A stretch of DNA of 64,000 bases. Origin: Kineosporia sp. R_H_3 (GTDB lineage Bacteria; Actinomycetota; Actinomycetes; Actinomycetales; Kineosporiaceae). The stretch is taken from NCBI RefSeq assembly GCF_002198675.1, contig NZ_MWLL01000189.1, positions 130,562 through 194,561 on the forward strand. The letters run 5' to 3'. The translations under genes were made by a program, and so were the position numbers. Under the pieces are notes generated by a model. It was not told the DNA's origin, did no database searches, and saw nothing but the letters and a program-made list of their open reading frames with translations. This document shows positions 1-7,948 of this stretch, in pieces (within the stretch, counting starts at the first letter, position 1; every line of letters begins with the position of its first letter).

Positions 1-767
1 CCGTCCAGGACCTGCTGCCGGACGGCGTCCGGATGCCGGTCCGCGGACGGCCGATCACCCTGCTGGACCTCGTGACGCACCGCAGCGGCCTGCCCCGGCT
101 GCCCGCGCGGTGGCTGCTGCGCGCCCGCGGGCACGGCGACAACCCGTACGCCGTGCTCGGGCTCGACGACGTGTGGCACGCGGCCGTGACGACACGGCGC
201 AGGGCACCGGGCGGCGCACCCCGCTACTCCAACCTCGGCGTCGGCCTGCTCGGGCACGCGCTCGCGCACCGGGCAGGCACGCCCTGGGAGACCCCTGTGG
301 TGCAACGGGTCTGCCTGCCGCTCGGGCTCGCCGACACCTACCCCGGAGAGCGGCCCGAGGACACCTCCCGCACCGCCGCCGGGCACGACGCCCGGGGACG
401 TGCCGTCCCGCACTGGGACTTCCCGGTGCTCGCCGCGGCGGGAGCGCTGCGCTCGACCGCGGTCGACCTGCTCGCCTTCCTGCGGGCCCAGGACGGCGAC
501 GGCGGCACGGCGCTGCAGCGCGCCGTCCGGGCGACGCACGAGCCGTACGCGAGCCGGCTGGCGCTCGAGCAGTGCGCCGGGTGGATGGCGCTGCGCCGCG
601 GTCCCGGGACGACCGAGCGGGTGCTGTGGCACAACGGCGGCACCGGGGGCTTCCGCTCCTTCGTGGCGTGCGTGCCCGGACGTGACGTGCAGGTCGTCGT
701 GCTCGCCGCCGACGCGCGCGACGTCGACCGGCTGGGCCAGGACCTGCTCGCCGCGGTCATGTCGTGA
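1..767 (+). CDS. Serine hydrolase, beta-lactamase/class C family (5' end outside window)
   Basis: The frame is open from the window edge (first full codon at 3), so the N-terminus with the SxxK nucleophile motif lies outside. The visible part carries the family's second motif, YSN, in 'RYSNLGVGLLGHALAHRAG', and a third-motif equivalent, HNGGTGG, near the C-terminus, in the place of KTG in class C beta-lactamases. The early 'DLVTHRSGLPR' segment is typical of penicillin-binding-like esterases and peptidases of this fold. No signal sequence can be judged. The stop overlaps the convergent DinB gene by 11 bp. Substrate unknown; esterase, amidase or D-Ala peptidase are all possible. Confidence 0.85.
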   Translation, partial: VQDLLPDGVRMPVRGRPITLLDLVTHRSGLPRLPARWLLRARGHGDNPYAVLGLDDVWHAAVTTRRRAPGGAPRYSNLGVGLLGHALAHRAGTPWETPVVQRVCLPLGLADTYPGERPEDTSRTAAGHDARGRAVPHWDFPVLAAAGALRSTAVDLLAFLRAQDGDGGTALQRAVRATHEPYASRLALEQCAGWMALRRGPGTTERVLWHNGGTGGFRSFVACVPGRDVQVVVLAADARDVDRLGQDLLAAVMS

Positions 768-1332
768 CGGCCGCGGCCGGACCGGTCGGGACGCTCGGCC
801 GGCCCTCGGCGTAGTCCCACACCGCGCCGTCGAGCAGCTCGCGGACGGCGTCGAGGTGCCCTGCGTGGGTGCTCGTCTCGACGAGCACGTGGACGAGCAC
901 CTCCGCGAGGGTCGTCAGCCGCCACCCGCCCCAGGCGCCCTCCGGCCACCAGGCGGGCGGCGTCACGGCGGGCAGCCCCTCGACCGAGGCGGTCGCCGCC
1001 GCGACGTCCCTGCGGTAGGTCGTGAGGACGTCGTCGGCAGGGCGGTGGTCGGGGACGGCGAACTCGTCGTGGTCGTCGTCGGCCGTGGCGTCGCCGTGGG
1101 TGCCGTGCACGACCTCGGAGAACCAGAACGTCGTCATCGACGTGAGGTGCTGCAGCATCCCGAGGCAGCTCCACCCCGACGGCAGCACCGGCCGGCGCAG
1201 CGCCTCGTCGTCCAGGCCGTCGAGGATCCCCGCGACGCGGGCCTGCTGCGCGCGCAGCGTCGAGAGCAGGGCAGCGGTGTCGGTCTCGGTGTGGATGTCG
1301 GTGCCAGTGTCGGTCGCGGTGCTGGTGGACAT
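757..1332 (-). CDS. DinB/mycothiol-dependent-type protein
   Basis: A 191-residue protein of the DinB four-helix fold (DUF664/MDMPI-like). It starts with a Thr/Asp-rich stretch. 'LLSTLRAQQARVAGILDGL' and 'GWSCLGMLQHLTSM' form the first helices, with a His of the usual metal triad in LQHL, and a late 'HVLVETSTHAGHLDAVRELLDG' helix supplies two more His. In actinobacteria such proteins often act as thiol- (mycothiol) or metal-dependent hydrolases or transferases, but the substrate cannot be read here. The ATG at 1332 is chosen because GAGGAGCC lies just upstream; an open extension to 1467 has no ribosome site. The 3' end overlaps the convergent serine hydrolase. Confidence 0.85.
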   Translation of the reverse strand: MSTSTATDTGTDIHTETDTAALLSTLRAQQARVAGILDGLDDEALRRPVLPSGWSCLGMLQHLTSMTTFWFSEVVHGTHGDATADDDHDEFAVPDHRPADDVLTTYRRDVAAATASVEGLPAVTPPAWWPEGAWGGWRLTTLAEVLVHVLVETSTHAGHLDAVRELLDGAVWDYAEGRPSVPTGPAAAVTT

Positions 1333-1415
1333 GTCGGCTCCTCGGACGGTCGCTCCGGCGGGCCGGCCGGCCCACCGAGCACGTGTCGGAGCCGCCCGGC
1401 CCGGATCGACGTCGG

Positions 1416-2771
1416 CTACGCCGCGGCGACCGGGATCCGTTCCACCGCCCGCACGGTGCGGCTCCACGGCCGGACCGTCATCCGGATGTGGTCACCGCTG
1501 TGGCACCGGTCCCGCAGGTCGGCGGGCAGCGACCAGGCCGTCGTCCGGTCGCTCGACCCGTCGTCGACGGCCAGGTGGTAGGTCTCGACCCACGCCGAGT
1601 CCTCGCCGCGCCCCACGTGGTGCTCCTCGAGCCACAGCACCTCGCCGACGACCTCACGCTCGGCACCGATCTCGAGCACCGTCGCGGCGATGCGCAGCAG
1701 CACCCGGACACCGACCGCGAGCAGGACGACGACCCCGGCCAGGCGCAGGGCCGGGAGCAGGGCGCCGTCCGGGGACCAGCCCGCCGCGGCGGGGACCCAG
1801 AAGAGGGTGAAGGTGCAGGCGGCCACCACGCCGACGAGCCACAGCCCGTAGAGCGTCGTCCCGCCGGCGGACCGCCCGGCGAGGAAGCCCCGCGGGTAGC
1901 GGACCTCCACCTGCCGCCACGTGCCGCCGAACGACGACCAGACGACGCCCCGGTCCCCGCGGCCGAACCGGACGAGACGGTCGAGTCCGCGGGTCAGGCC
2001 GAGCGCCCGGGCGTGGGCGAGCCGCCGCCCCTGCACGGCGACGTCGGCCGGCGCCGCGGCCCGCAGGAGCTCGTCCCGGCCGAGGTGGGTCCCGTGCCCG
2101 AGCCAGGCGGACGCCGCCCGCCGTCCGGAGCGCGTGAGCCGCTCCCCGTCGAAGCGTCCCCAGACCGGGCCGAGCAGCACCACCAGGGTCACCGCCGCGA
2201 CGGCGAACAGGATGTTCCCCGGCTCCGTCGTGTCCTCCGCCCTGGCGACGGCCAGGGCACCGACCGCCAGCGCAGGCACGAGGGCCGCCGCGACGAGGAC
2301 GCACCGCAGCACCCACCCGGCGCGCGCGCAGGTGAGCCGGCGGGCGCGGGTCGCCTCGACGACGGCCTCGCGCACGTCGTCCTCCTCGGGCGCCCCGGCC
2401 CGGGCGGCGAGCGCGGGCAGCGGGACGGGACCGCCACGACCCAGGCTCCGGACCCGGGCCAGGACGAGCGACTCCAGACGGTCGAGCCCGTCGACGGGTC
2501 TGCCCGGCCGGACCGTCGCCGGACCGCCGGCCGGGGCGTCGACGACGAGGACCCCGCGCCCGGCGAGGTCCACGAGCGTGGCCGCGGCCGCCGCCTCCGT
2601 GCCCGGCCCGCCGACGAGGAACGCGACCACGCCGGGCGGGAGGTCGTCGGGCGGTTCGGGCGAGGCCGGTCCGGGGGCCGGGCGGCCGAACCGGGTGAGG
2701 ACGTGGGCGGCGGCGGTGACGACGCCCCAGCCGAGGAGGGCGGCGACAACCAGGACGAGATCGTGCGACAC
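1416..2771 (-). CDS. DUF2207/TIGR04222-like integral membrane protein
   Basis: A 451-residue membrane protein. An N-terminal hydrophobic helix is followed by a soluble segment containing 'FLVGGPGTEAAAAATLVDLAGRG', the 'AaLvDLA.RG' pattern seen in DUF2207 and TIGR04222 proteins. Next come paired hydrophobic segments around residues 170-210 and 290-370, and a C-terminal soluble domain with the 'YHLAVDDGSSD..AWSLP' pattern typical of this family. The start is GTG at 2771 with a GGAG motif 9 nt before it. Function is unknown; these proteins are usually envelope-associated. It stands alone, divergent from the DGPF-sigma module. Confidence 0.7.
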   Translation of the reverse strand: MSHDLVLVVAALLGWGVVTAAAHVLTRFGRPAPGPASPEPPDDLPPGVVAFLVGGPGTEAAAAATLVDLAGRGVLVVDAPAGGPATVRPGRPVDGLDRLESLVLARVRSLGRGGPVPLPALAARAGAPEEDDVREAVVEATRARRLTCARAGWVLRCVLVAAALVPALAVGALAVARAEDTTEPGNILFAVAAVTLVVLLGPVWGRFDGERLTRSGRRAASAWLGHGTHLGRDELLRAAAPADVAVQGRRLAHARALGLTRGLDRLVRFGRGDRGVVWSSFGGTWRQVEVRYPRGFLAGRSAGGTTLYGLWLVGVVAACTFTLFWVPAAAGWSPDGALLPALRLAGVVVLLAVGVRVLLRIAATVLEIGAEREVVGEVLWLEEHHVGRGEDSAWVETYHLAVDDGSSDRTTAWSLPADLRDRCHSGDHIRMTVRPWSRTVRAVERIPVAAA

Positions 2772-2913
2772 GGGCGAACTCCACAGGGCGGTGCGGATCG
2801 GTCACCGCTGCGATGATCACACGGGCGCGTCGGTTCCCTCCACGTCTTCGGTGATTCCGCGGCCGCGGCGCTGCGCCCCCCTGGACTCGTCGGCGGATCC
2901 GGTTCGGGGACCA

Positions 2914-2940
2914 TGTCGAGGACGGCGCGACCGCTCCGAC
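2914..2940 (+). promoter_or_regulatory. Predicted ECF42-type promoter (TGTCGA-N17-CGAC)
   Basis: TGTCGA lies at 2914-2919 and CGAC at 2937-2940, 17 nt apart and about 37 nt before the GTG of the DGPF gene. As I recall the literature, ECF42 sigma factors recognise TGTCGA (-35) and CGA(T/C) (-10) upstream of their DGPF genes. The match, together with the adjacent ECF42 gene, supports an autoregulated module. This is a prediction from sequence and memory only. Confidence 0.65.
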
Positions 2941-2976
2941 GAGTCACCGACAGCAGCCGACGCCCAGGGAGAGCCC

Positions 2977-3369
2977 GTGAAGTACGTCATCCTCATCCAC
3001 TCCAACCCCGAGCCGTGGGGGCACCCGACCGAGCACTACACCGCCGAGGGCCGGGCCCAGTCGCCCGAGGACCGCGAGAAGGCCGACCGCGCGTTCGACG
3101 CGCTCATGGAGGGCCTCGTCGCCTCCGGCGAGTTCGTCACCGCCGAGGCGCTCGCCGACCCGGCGTCGGCGACCCTCTACCGGTGGGCGCCCGACGGGCA
3201 CGTCGCGACCGACGGGCCGTACGCGGAGACCAAGGAGCACCTCGCCGGCTTCTTCCTCGTCGACGTCGCGAGCCCGGAGCGCGCGCAGGAGATCGCGGCG
3301 CAGTTCGTCGGCCCGGGCAGCGCCGTCGAGCTGCGGCCGGCGATGTGGGGCGGTGGCCCGGACGAGTGA
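2977..3369 (+). CDS. YCII/DGPF-domain protein
   Basis: A 130-residue YciI-like (YCII, DGPF) ferredoxin-fold protein. It opens with the usual 'MKYVILIHSNPEP' strand and contains the family signature DGPYAETKEHLAGFF with the DGP(F/Y) motif. The GTG start has GGGAGAG 3-4 nt upstream; longer in-frame readings upstream lack a site. It overlaps the following sigma factor gene by 17 bp, so the two are co-expressed. In actinobacteria this arrangement defines the ECF42 group, where DGPF proteins are the sigma factor's targets and apparent partners. The biochemical role of DGPF proteins is not established. Confidence 0.92.
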   Translation: MKYVILIHSNPEPWGHPTEHYTAEGRAQSPEDREKADRAFDALMEGLVASGEFVTAEALADPASATLYRWAPDGHVATDGPYAETKEHLAGFFLVDVASPERAQEIAAQFVGPGSAVELRPAMWGGGPDE

Positions 3370-4741
3370 GCGGACCCCGCCGGTGACCGGGCCCGGCCTC
3401 CCGCGGCGCCCGCTCGAGGACGTGCTGCGGGAGGCGGCACCCGACGTCCTCGCGGTGCTCGTGCGCCGGTGCGGCGACCTCGACACCGCGGAGGACGCCG
3501 TCCAGGAGGCGATGCTCGCGGCGACGACGCAGTGGCCGCGGGACGGGCTGCCCGACAACCCGACCGGCTGGCTCGTCCGGGTGGCGGACCGCCGGCTCGT
3601 CGACCGGTACCGCAGCGAGAGCGCCCGGGCCCGGCGCGAGCGGGCCGCCGTCCTGCGGGAGCCCGCGGACCGGCTGCACGCGCCGGCCGCGGACGCCGGC
3701 GTGGACACCGACCCGGCCACCGCCGGCGAGGCGCCCGTCGACGACCAGGTGCACCTGTTCGCGCTCTGCTGCCACCCGGCCCTGAGCCGGCCCTCGCAGG
3801 TGGCGCTCACGCTGCGCTCGCTCGCCGGCCTCACGACCCAGCAGATCGCACGCGGCTTCCTGGTGCCGGAACCGACCATGGCGCAACGGATCAGCCGGGC
3901 GAAGGCGCGGCTGCGCGAGTCCGGCGCCCGGTTCGGCACGCTCACCGCGGCCGAGCTCGCCGAGCGGATGTCGGCGGTGCTCCAGGTGCTGTACCTGGTC
4001 TTCACCGAGGGCCACACGGCCACGTCCGGGGCAGGGCTGTACGACGTGTCGCTGACGGCCGAGGCGATCCGGCTCACCCGGCGGCTCGCGACGCTGCTGC
4101 CCGGGGACGACGAGTGCGCGGGGCTGCTCGCGCTCATGCTGCTCACCGACGCCCGCCGGGCGGCGCGGACGGCGCCCGACGGTGCGCTCGTGCCCCTCGC
4201 CGAGCAGGACCGCTCGCTGTGGGACCGGGCCGCGGTGGCCGAGGCGGTCGCCGTCCTCGAGCGGGTGCTGCCGCGCGGCCACGTCGGGCCGTACCAGCTC
4301 CAGGCCGCCATCGCCGCGGTGCACGCGGAGGCAGAGCGGTGGGAGGACACCGACTGGCCGCAGATCAGCGTGCTCTACCGGATGCTCGACAGGATCGCGC
4401 CCGGGCCGGCCGTCACCCTCAACCTCGCCGTGTCGGTGGCGATGGAGCACGGTCCGGACGCCGCCCTGCGGCTGCTCGACCCGCTCCTCGACGACCCGGC
4501 GCTGCGCCGCCAGCACCGGCTGCACGCCGTCCGCGCGCACCTGCTCGACCGCCTCGGGCGCACCGACGAGGCGCGGGAGGCGTACGCGACGGCGGCGCGG
4601 CTCACGACGAGCATCACCGAGCAGCGCTACCTCAACGCGAAGGCCGGGCGACTGCCGCGGGATCGAGGGGAGGAACCCGGTACGGCACCTCGTCGTCACA
4701 GCGGCGTGCAGGACGACCAGGAGTCGAGGACGTGGGGCTGA
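3353..4741 (+). CDS. ECF42-group RNA polymerase sigma factor with TPR-like C-terminal extension
   Basis: A 462-residue sigma-70 family protein. Region 2 spans residues ~20-90: 'CGDLDTAEDAVQEAMLAA', then 'NPTGWLVRVADRRLVDRYR'. Region 4 spans ~140-200, with 'LTLRSLAGLTTQQIARGFLV' and 'MAQRISRAKARLR'. The remaining ~260 residues form a helical, TPR-like extension with 'VLYLVFTEGH', 'LLALMLLTDARRAAR' and 'GPYQLQAAIAAVHAEA'. That extension plus the upstream DGPF gene is diagnostic of ECF42, a group with no classical anti-sigma factor. The last ~40 residues after 'TEQRYLNAKAGRLPRD' look like an unusual tail. The GTG at 3353 is inside the YCII gene; a later GTG at 3383 is possible. Confidence 0.9.
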   Translation: MARTSERTPPVTGPGLPRRPLEDVLREAAPDVLAVLVRRCGDLDTAEDAVQEAMLAATTQWPRDGLPDNPTGWLVRVADRRLVDRYRSESARARRERAAVLREPADRLHAPAADAGVDTDPATAGEAPVDDQVHLFALCCHPALSRPSQVALTLRSLAGLTTQQIARGFLVPEPTMAQRISRAKARLRESGARFGTLTAAELAERMSAVLQVLYLVFTEGHTATSGAGLYDVSLTAEAIRLTRRLATLLPGDDECAGLLALMLLTDARRAARTAPDGALVPLAEQDRSLWDRAAVAEAVAVLERVLPRGHVGPYQLQAAIAAVHAEAERWEDTDWPQISVLYRMLDRIAPGPAVTLNLAVSVAMEHGPDAALRLLDPLLDDPALRRQHRLHAVRAHLLDRLGRTDEAREAYATAARLTTSITEQRYLNAKAGRLPRDRGEEPGTAPRRHSGVQDDQESRTWG

Positions 4742-4816
4742 GCGGGTCCCAGGAGCGGGAGCTGCGCGGCCTTCGAGCAGCGGGCAGCCGACCGCAGCCC
4801 GGCCAGGAGTAGCCCG

Positions 4817-6313
4817 TCAGGCCTGCGCGCGCGCCGCCGCCCGGCTCGACGCGGCGTGCTCGGTCGCCGCGAGGTGCGCGAGCTCGACGTCCGAGTTCTC
4901 CCGCCACCACGCCTGGCCCTCCTCGGGGAGGGTGTCGATCGGGTCGTAGTACGGGTAGGTCCGGGTCAGCGCCTCGGGGTCGGACGACTCGATGGACGTC
5001 CGGTAGTTCTTCGTCCAGCGGCTGATCCCGCGGACCGCGTCGTACTCGGCGTTCTGGTGCACCCAGCGCTTGCCGACGAAGGGGACGTCGCACACGATGC
5101 GCGGCGTCGCGAAGCCCGGCAGGTAGCCCATGATCCCGTGCTGGAGCTCCTGGGCGGCCGGCAGGCTGACCCGCCAGTGCTCGCTGAACGGGATCATGTC
5201 GCACATGTAGAAGTAGTACGGCGTGATCATCGCGCCGTCCTGCAGCCGGAAGCACAGGTCGAGCAGGTCGTCGACCTCCGCGTTGACGCCCCGCATGAGG
5301 ACGCCCTGGTTGCGCACGTCGCGGACGCCGGCCTCGAGCATCGCCATCGTCGCCTCGGCGACGAGCGGGGTCACCGACTGGGCGGCGTTGACGTGGGTGT
5401 GGATCGCGAGGCTCACGCCGCGCTCGCGCGCCGTGCGGGCGACACGGGCGACGCCCTCGACGACGTCCGGCTGCAGCCAGTGCTGCGGCAGGCCCATGAG
5501 CGCCTTCGTCGCGAGCCGGATGTCCCGGATGTTCTCGATCTCGAGCAGCCGCACGATGAACGCCTCGAGGTTCTTCCACGGCATGTTCGCGACGTCGCCG
5601 CCGGAGACGACGACGTCACGGACCTCGGGGGAGCGGCGCAGGTACTCGACCATCCGGTCGGTGCGGTCGACCGGCTTGAGGTCGAACTTCAGCTTCTGGA
5701 CGACGGGCGTCGAGTTCCCGACGAGGTCCATCCGGGTGCAGTGACCGCAGTACTGCGGGCACGTCGGGAGCAGCTCCGCGAGCACCTTCGTCGGGTACCG
5801 GTGCGTGAGCCCTTCGGCGACCCACATGTCGTGCTCGTGGAGGCTGTCGCGGGTCGCGAACGGGTGGCTCGGCCACTCGGTGAGGCGGTCGGAGAAGACC
5901 GGCAGCATGTAGCGGCGCACCGGGTCGGCGTAGAACGCCGCGGTGAACGCCGGGCCGCCGGCCGGCGCGACGCCGTCCGTCGCCGGGACCATCGTGTTGA
6001 GCATCTGCGGCGGGACGAGCATCGACATCGTCGCCCGCTCGGCCTGGTCGCGCTCGAGGTCGGCGTAGAAGGACTCGTCGAGCAGGTCACCCATGAGCGC
6101 CTTGAGCTGGGCCGTCGTCTTGACGCAGTGCGCGCGCTGCCACTGGGCGCTGCGCCACTGCTCCTCGGTGACGTCCTTCCAACCGGGCAGGCGCGTCCAG
6201 TCCGGTTCGACGAGCTCGACCCGGCGGTAGCGGTACGGCTGGCCGTGGGACGGCAGGAGGCCGGCGTCCGGCGAGGCGGCGGGCACCGGCGGGCTCGTCA
6301 CGATGTCGGTCAT
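4817..6313 (-). CDS. kamA: KamA-family lysine 2,3-aminomutase (radical SAM, PLP)
   Basis: A 498-residue radical SAM enzyme, predicted to convert L-lysine to L-beta-lysine, the first step of lysine fermentation. The [4Fe-4S] cluster motif CxxxCxxC is C185, C189, C192. The TIM-barrel core includes 'VVVSGGDVANMP' and 'LMGLPQHWLQPDVVEGV'. The clostridial PLP site PGGGGK is replaced by DVPFVGK, keeping the lysine at about K415. It is too long for EpmB (about 340 residues), which lacks this C-terminal part. TACATT at 6320-6325 is 6 nt before the ATG, suggesting a leaderless mRNA. kdd is divergent from it and kamDE-kal lie 6 kb away, which supports the substrate assignment. Confidence 0.88.
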   Translation of the reverse strand: MTDIVTSPPVPAASPDAGLLPSHGQPYRYRRVELVEPDWTRLPGWKDVTEEQWRSAQWQRAHCVKTTAQLKALMGDLLDESFYADLERDQAERATMSMLVPPQMLNTMVPATDGVAPAGGPAFTAAFYADPVRRYMLPVFSDRLTEWPSHPFATRDSLHEHDMWVAEGLTHRYPTKVLAELLPTCPQYCGHCTRMDLVGNSTPVVQKLKFDLKPVDRTDRMVEYLRRSPEVRDVVVSGGDVANMPWKNLEAFIVRLLEIENIRDIRLATKALMGLPQHWLQPDVVEGVARVARTARERGVSLAIHTHVNAAQSVTPLVAEATMAMLEAGVRDVRNQGVLMRGVNAEVDDLLDLCFRLQDGAMITPYYFYMCDMIPFSEHWRVSLPAAQELQHGIMGYLPGFATPRIVCDVPFVGKRWVHQNAEYDAVRGISRWTKNYRTSIESSDPEALTRTYPYYDPIDTLPEEGQAWWRENSDVELAHLAATEHAASSRAAARAQA

Positions 6314-6386
6314 TGGAGCAATGTACGGGAGATCCTGCGGTGATGTCAGCCTCCGACGGGACGATTTTCTGCACTACCCTGGGCTC
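6314..6386. promoter_or_regulatory. Divergent kamA/kdd promoter region
   Basis: The 73 bp hold two outward promoters. For kamA (minus strand) there is CTGACA at 6344-6349, an 18-nt spacer and TACATT at 6320-6325. For kdd (plus strand) there is TACCCT at 6375-6380 with no good -35 element. Both -10 elements end 6 nt before the start codon, so both transcripts would be leaderless. No clear operator palindrome is visible. Confidence 0.55.
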
Positions 6387-7484
6387 ATGACAGAGGTTGT
6401 CGAGACCCGCACCACCGTTCCGACCTCGCCCGTGGGCCTGCACCGGGTGCTCGAGCCGCACGGCGTCCTGCCGCAGGCGGCCTGGCGGCTCGACGCCGAC
6501 CCGCAGATCCGCGCGGACGAGGTCCGGGTCCGCGTCGAGCGGCTCAACCTCGACGCCGCGAGCTTCCGGCAGCTGTCCGACAAGAACAACGGGGACGGCG
6601 ACGCCGTCCGGGCCGAGGTGCTCGCCATCGTCGGCAGCCGCGGCAAGATGCACAACCCGGTGACCGGCTCGGGCGGGATGCTCGTCGGCACCGTCGAGGA
6701 GGCCGGCCCGGACAGCACCCTCGGTCTGTCCCCGGGGGACCGGATCGCGACCCTCGTCTCGCTCACCCTGACCCCGCTGCGGATCACCGACGGCCTCGCC
6801 CGCTGGGACGGCCGCAGCGAGCAGGTCCCGTGCGACGGGCACGCCGTGCTCTTCGGCCGCTCGATCGCCGCGCACCTGCCCGACGACCTGCCCGCCGAGC
6901 TCGCCCTGGCCGTCATGGACGTCTGCGGCGCCCCCGCCCTGACCCACCGCGTCGTCGCGAAGTACGTCGCCCAGGGCCGTCCGCCCGTGGTCGCCGTCAT
7001 CGGCGGCGCCGGCAAGAGCGGTTCGCTCGCCCTGGCCGCCGCGCGCCGGGCCGGCGCCTCCCGGCTCATCGGCGTCGTCCCCGTGACGCACGAGAAGACG
7101 GCCCTCGAGGCGACCGGCCTCGCCGACGTCGTCGTCCTCGCCGACGCCCGGGACCCGGTGGCGATCTCCGAGGCCGTCGCCGCCGCGGGCGGCCCCGCGG
7201 ACGTCACCGTCGTCTGCGTGGACGTCCCCGGCTGCGAGCACGGCGCGATCCTGTCGACCGGGAACCTCGGCACCGTCGTGTTCTTCTCCATGGCGACGTC
7301 GTTCGCGACCGCGGCGCTCGGGGCCGAGGGCCTCGCCGCCGACGTCACCCTCATGATCGGCAACGGCTATGCCGCCGGGCACGCCGACTTCGCCCTCGAC
7401 GTGCTCCGGAACTCACCCGGTGCACGGACGCTCTTCGAGAACAAGCTCTCCAGCCACACGGGCGCGGTGCACCCGCCGCGCTGA
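6387..7484 (+). CDS. kdd: L-erythro-3,5-diaminohexanoate dehydrogenase
   Basis: A 365-residue enzyme of the Kdd family. It oxidatively deaminates 3,5-diaminohexanoate to 5-amino-3-oxohexanoate with NAD(P)+, the third step of lysine fermentation. The N-terminal half has the family pattern 'NLDAASFRQL' and 'IVGSRGKMHNPVTGSGGML'. The Rossmann fold follows at ~215 with 'VAVIGGAGKSGSLAL', and late motifs include 'TVVFFSMATSFATAALGAEG' and 'MIGNGYAAGHADFALDVLR'. It could be mistaken for a zinc-type alcohol dehydrogenase, but the GSRGKMHNP segment is specific. The ATG at 6387 has no Shine-Dalgarno; TACCCT ends 6 nt before it. Divergent from kamA. Confidence 0.9.
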   Translation: MTEVVETRTTVPTSPVGLHRVLEPHGVLPQAAWRLDADPQIRADEVRVRVERLNLDAASFRQLSDKNNGDGDAVRAEVLAIVGSRGKMHNPVTGSGGMLVGTVEEAGPDSTLGLSPGDRIATLVSLTLTPLRITDGLARWDGRSEQVPCDGHAVLFGRSIAAHLPDDLPAELALAVMDVCGAPALTHRVVAKYVAQGRPPVVAVIGGAGKSGSLALAAARRAGASRLIGVVPVTHEKTALEATGLADVVVLADARDPVAISEAVAAAGGPADVTVVCVDVPGCEHGAILSTGNLGTVVFFSMATSFATAALGAEGLAADVTLMIGNGYAAGHADFALDVLRNSPGARTLFENKLSSHTGAVHPPR

Positions 7485-7546
7485 CGGCGTCCGGCCGGGC
7501 GGGCGAATGCCGCCGCCCGGGCCGGACACGCACCTAGAGTGCCGCT

Positions 7547-7900
7547 GTGAGCGACCTCGGCGGCCGGAACTGGACACCCCTGCTCGTGCCGGTGGGCGCC
7601 GCGGTCCTCCTCACCGCCGCGTGGTTCGCCGTCACGAGCGGCCCCCGGCCGCAGGGACCGCCCGGGACCCCCGAGGGCGCCGTGCAGAGCTGCCAGGAGG
7701 CCGTGCGGCAGCGGCTCGCGAACCCGGGGACCGCGACGTTCTCGACCGTCAGGTGGGACCGGGGGGCGACGGTCTGGCTCGTCAGCGGCGGCCTCTCGGC
7801 GGAGGCTGCCGACGGCTCGCTGGTCGAGGGCCGGTTCGACTGCGAGGCCATCGAGACGAGCGGCGAGGTCGTCACGCTCGTCCTGCCCTCGGGGCTGTAG
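7547..7900 (+). CDS. Membrane-anchored protein of unknown function
   Basis: A 117-residue protein with an N-terminal membrane helix (residues ~10-30, 'LLVPVGAAVLLTAAWFAV') followed by a Pro/Gly linker and a small extracytoplasmic domain. The domain has two Cys (in 'SCQEAVRQRL' and 'FDCEAIE') that may form a disulfide, and the 'C.eAVrqRLanPgTA.F' pattern found in other actinobacterial secreted proteins of unknown role. The GTG start sits 6 nt after TAGAGT (7535-7540), a leaderless arrangement. It lies between kdd and a convergent lysR; no functional link can be shown. Confidence 0.75.
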   Translation: MSDLGGRNWTPLLVPVGAAVLLTAAWFAVTSGPRPQGPPGTPEGAVQSCQEAVRQRLANPGTATFSTVRWDRGATVWLVSGGLSAEAADGSLVEGRFDCEAIETSGEVVTLVLPSGL

Positions 7901-7948
7901 CGCCGTCGTTCCCGAGCGTTCCGTCCCGACCGTGGTCCGCCGTTCGGT

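Noticed and set aside
4817..6313. EpmB (EF-P beta-lysylation) instead of catabolic KamA
   Set aside because: The protein has 498 residues with a full C-terminal region, and kdd and kamDE are nearby; EpmB is about 340 residues and pairs with epmA/efp.
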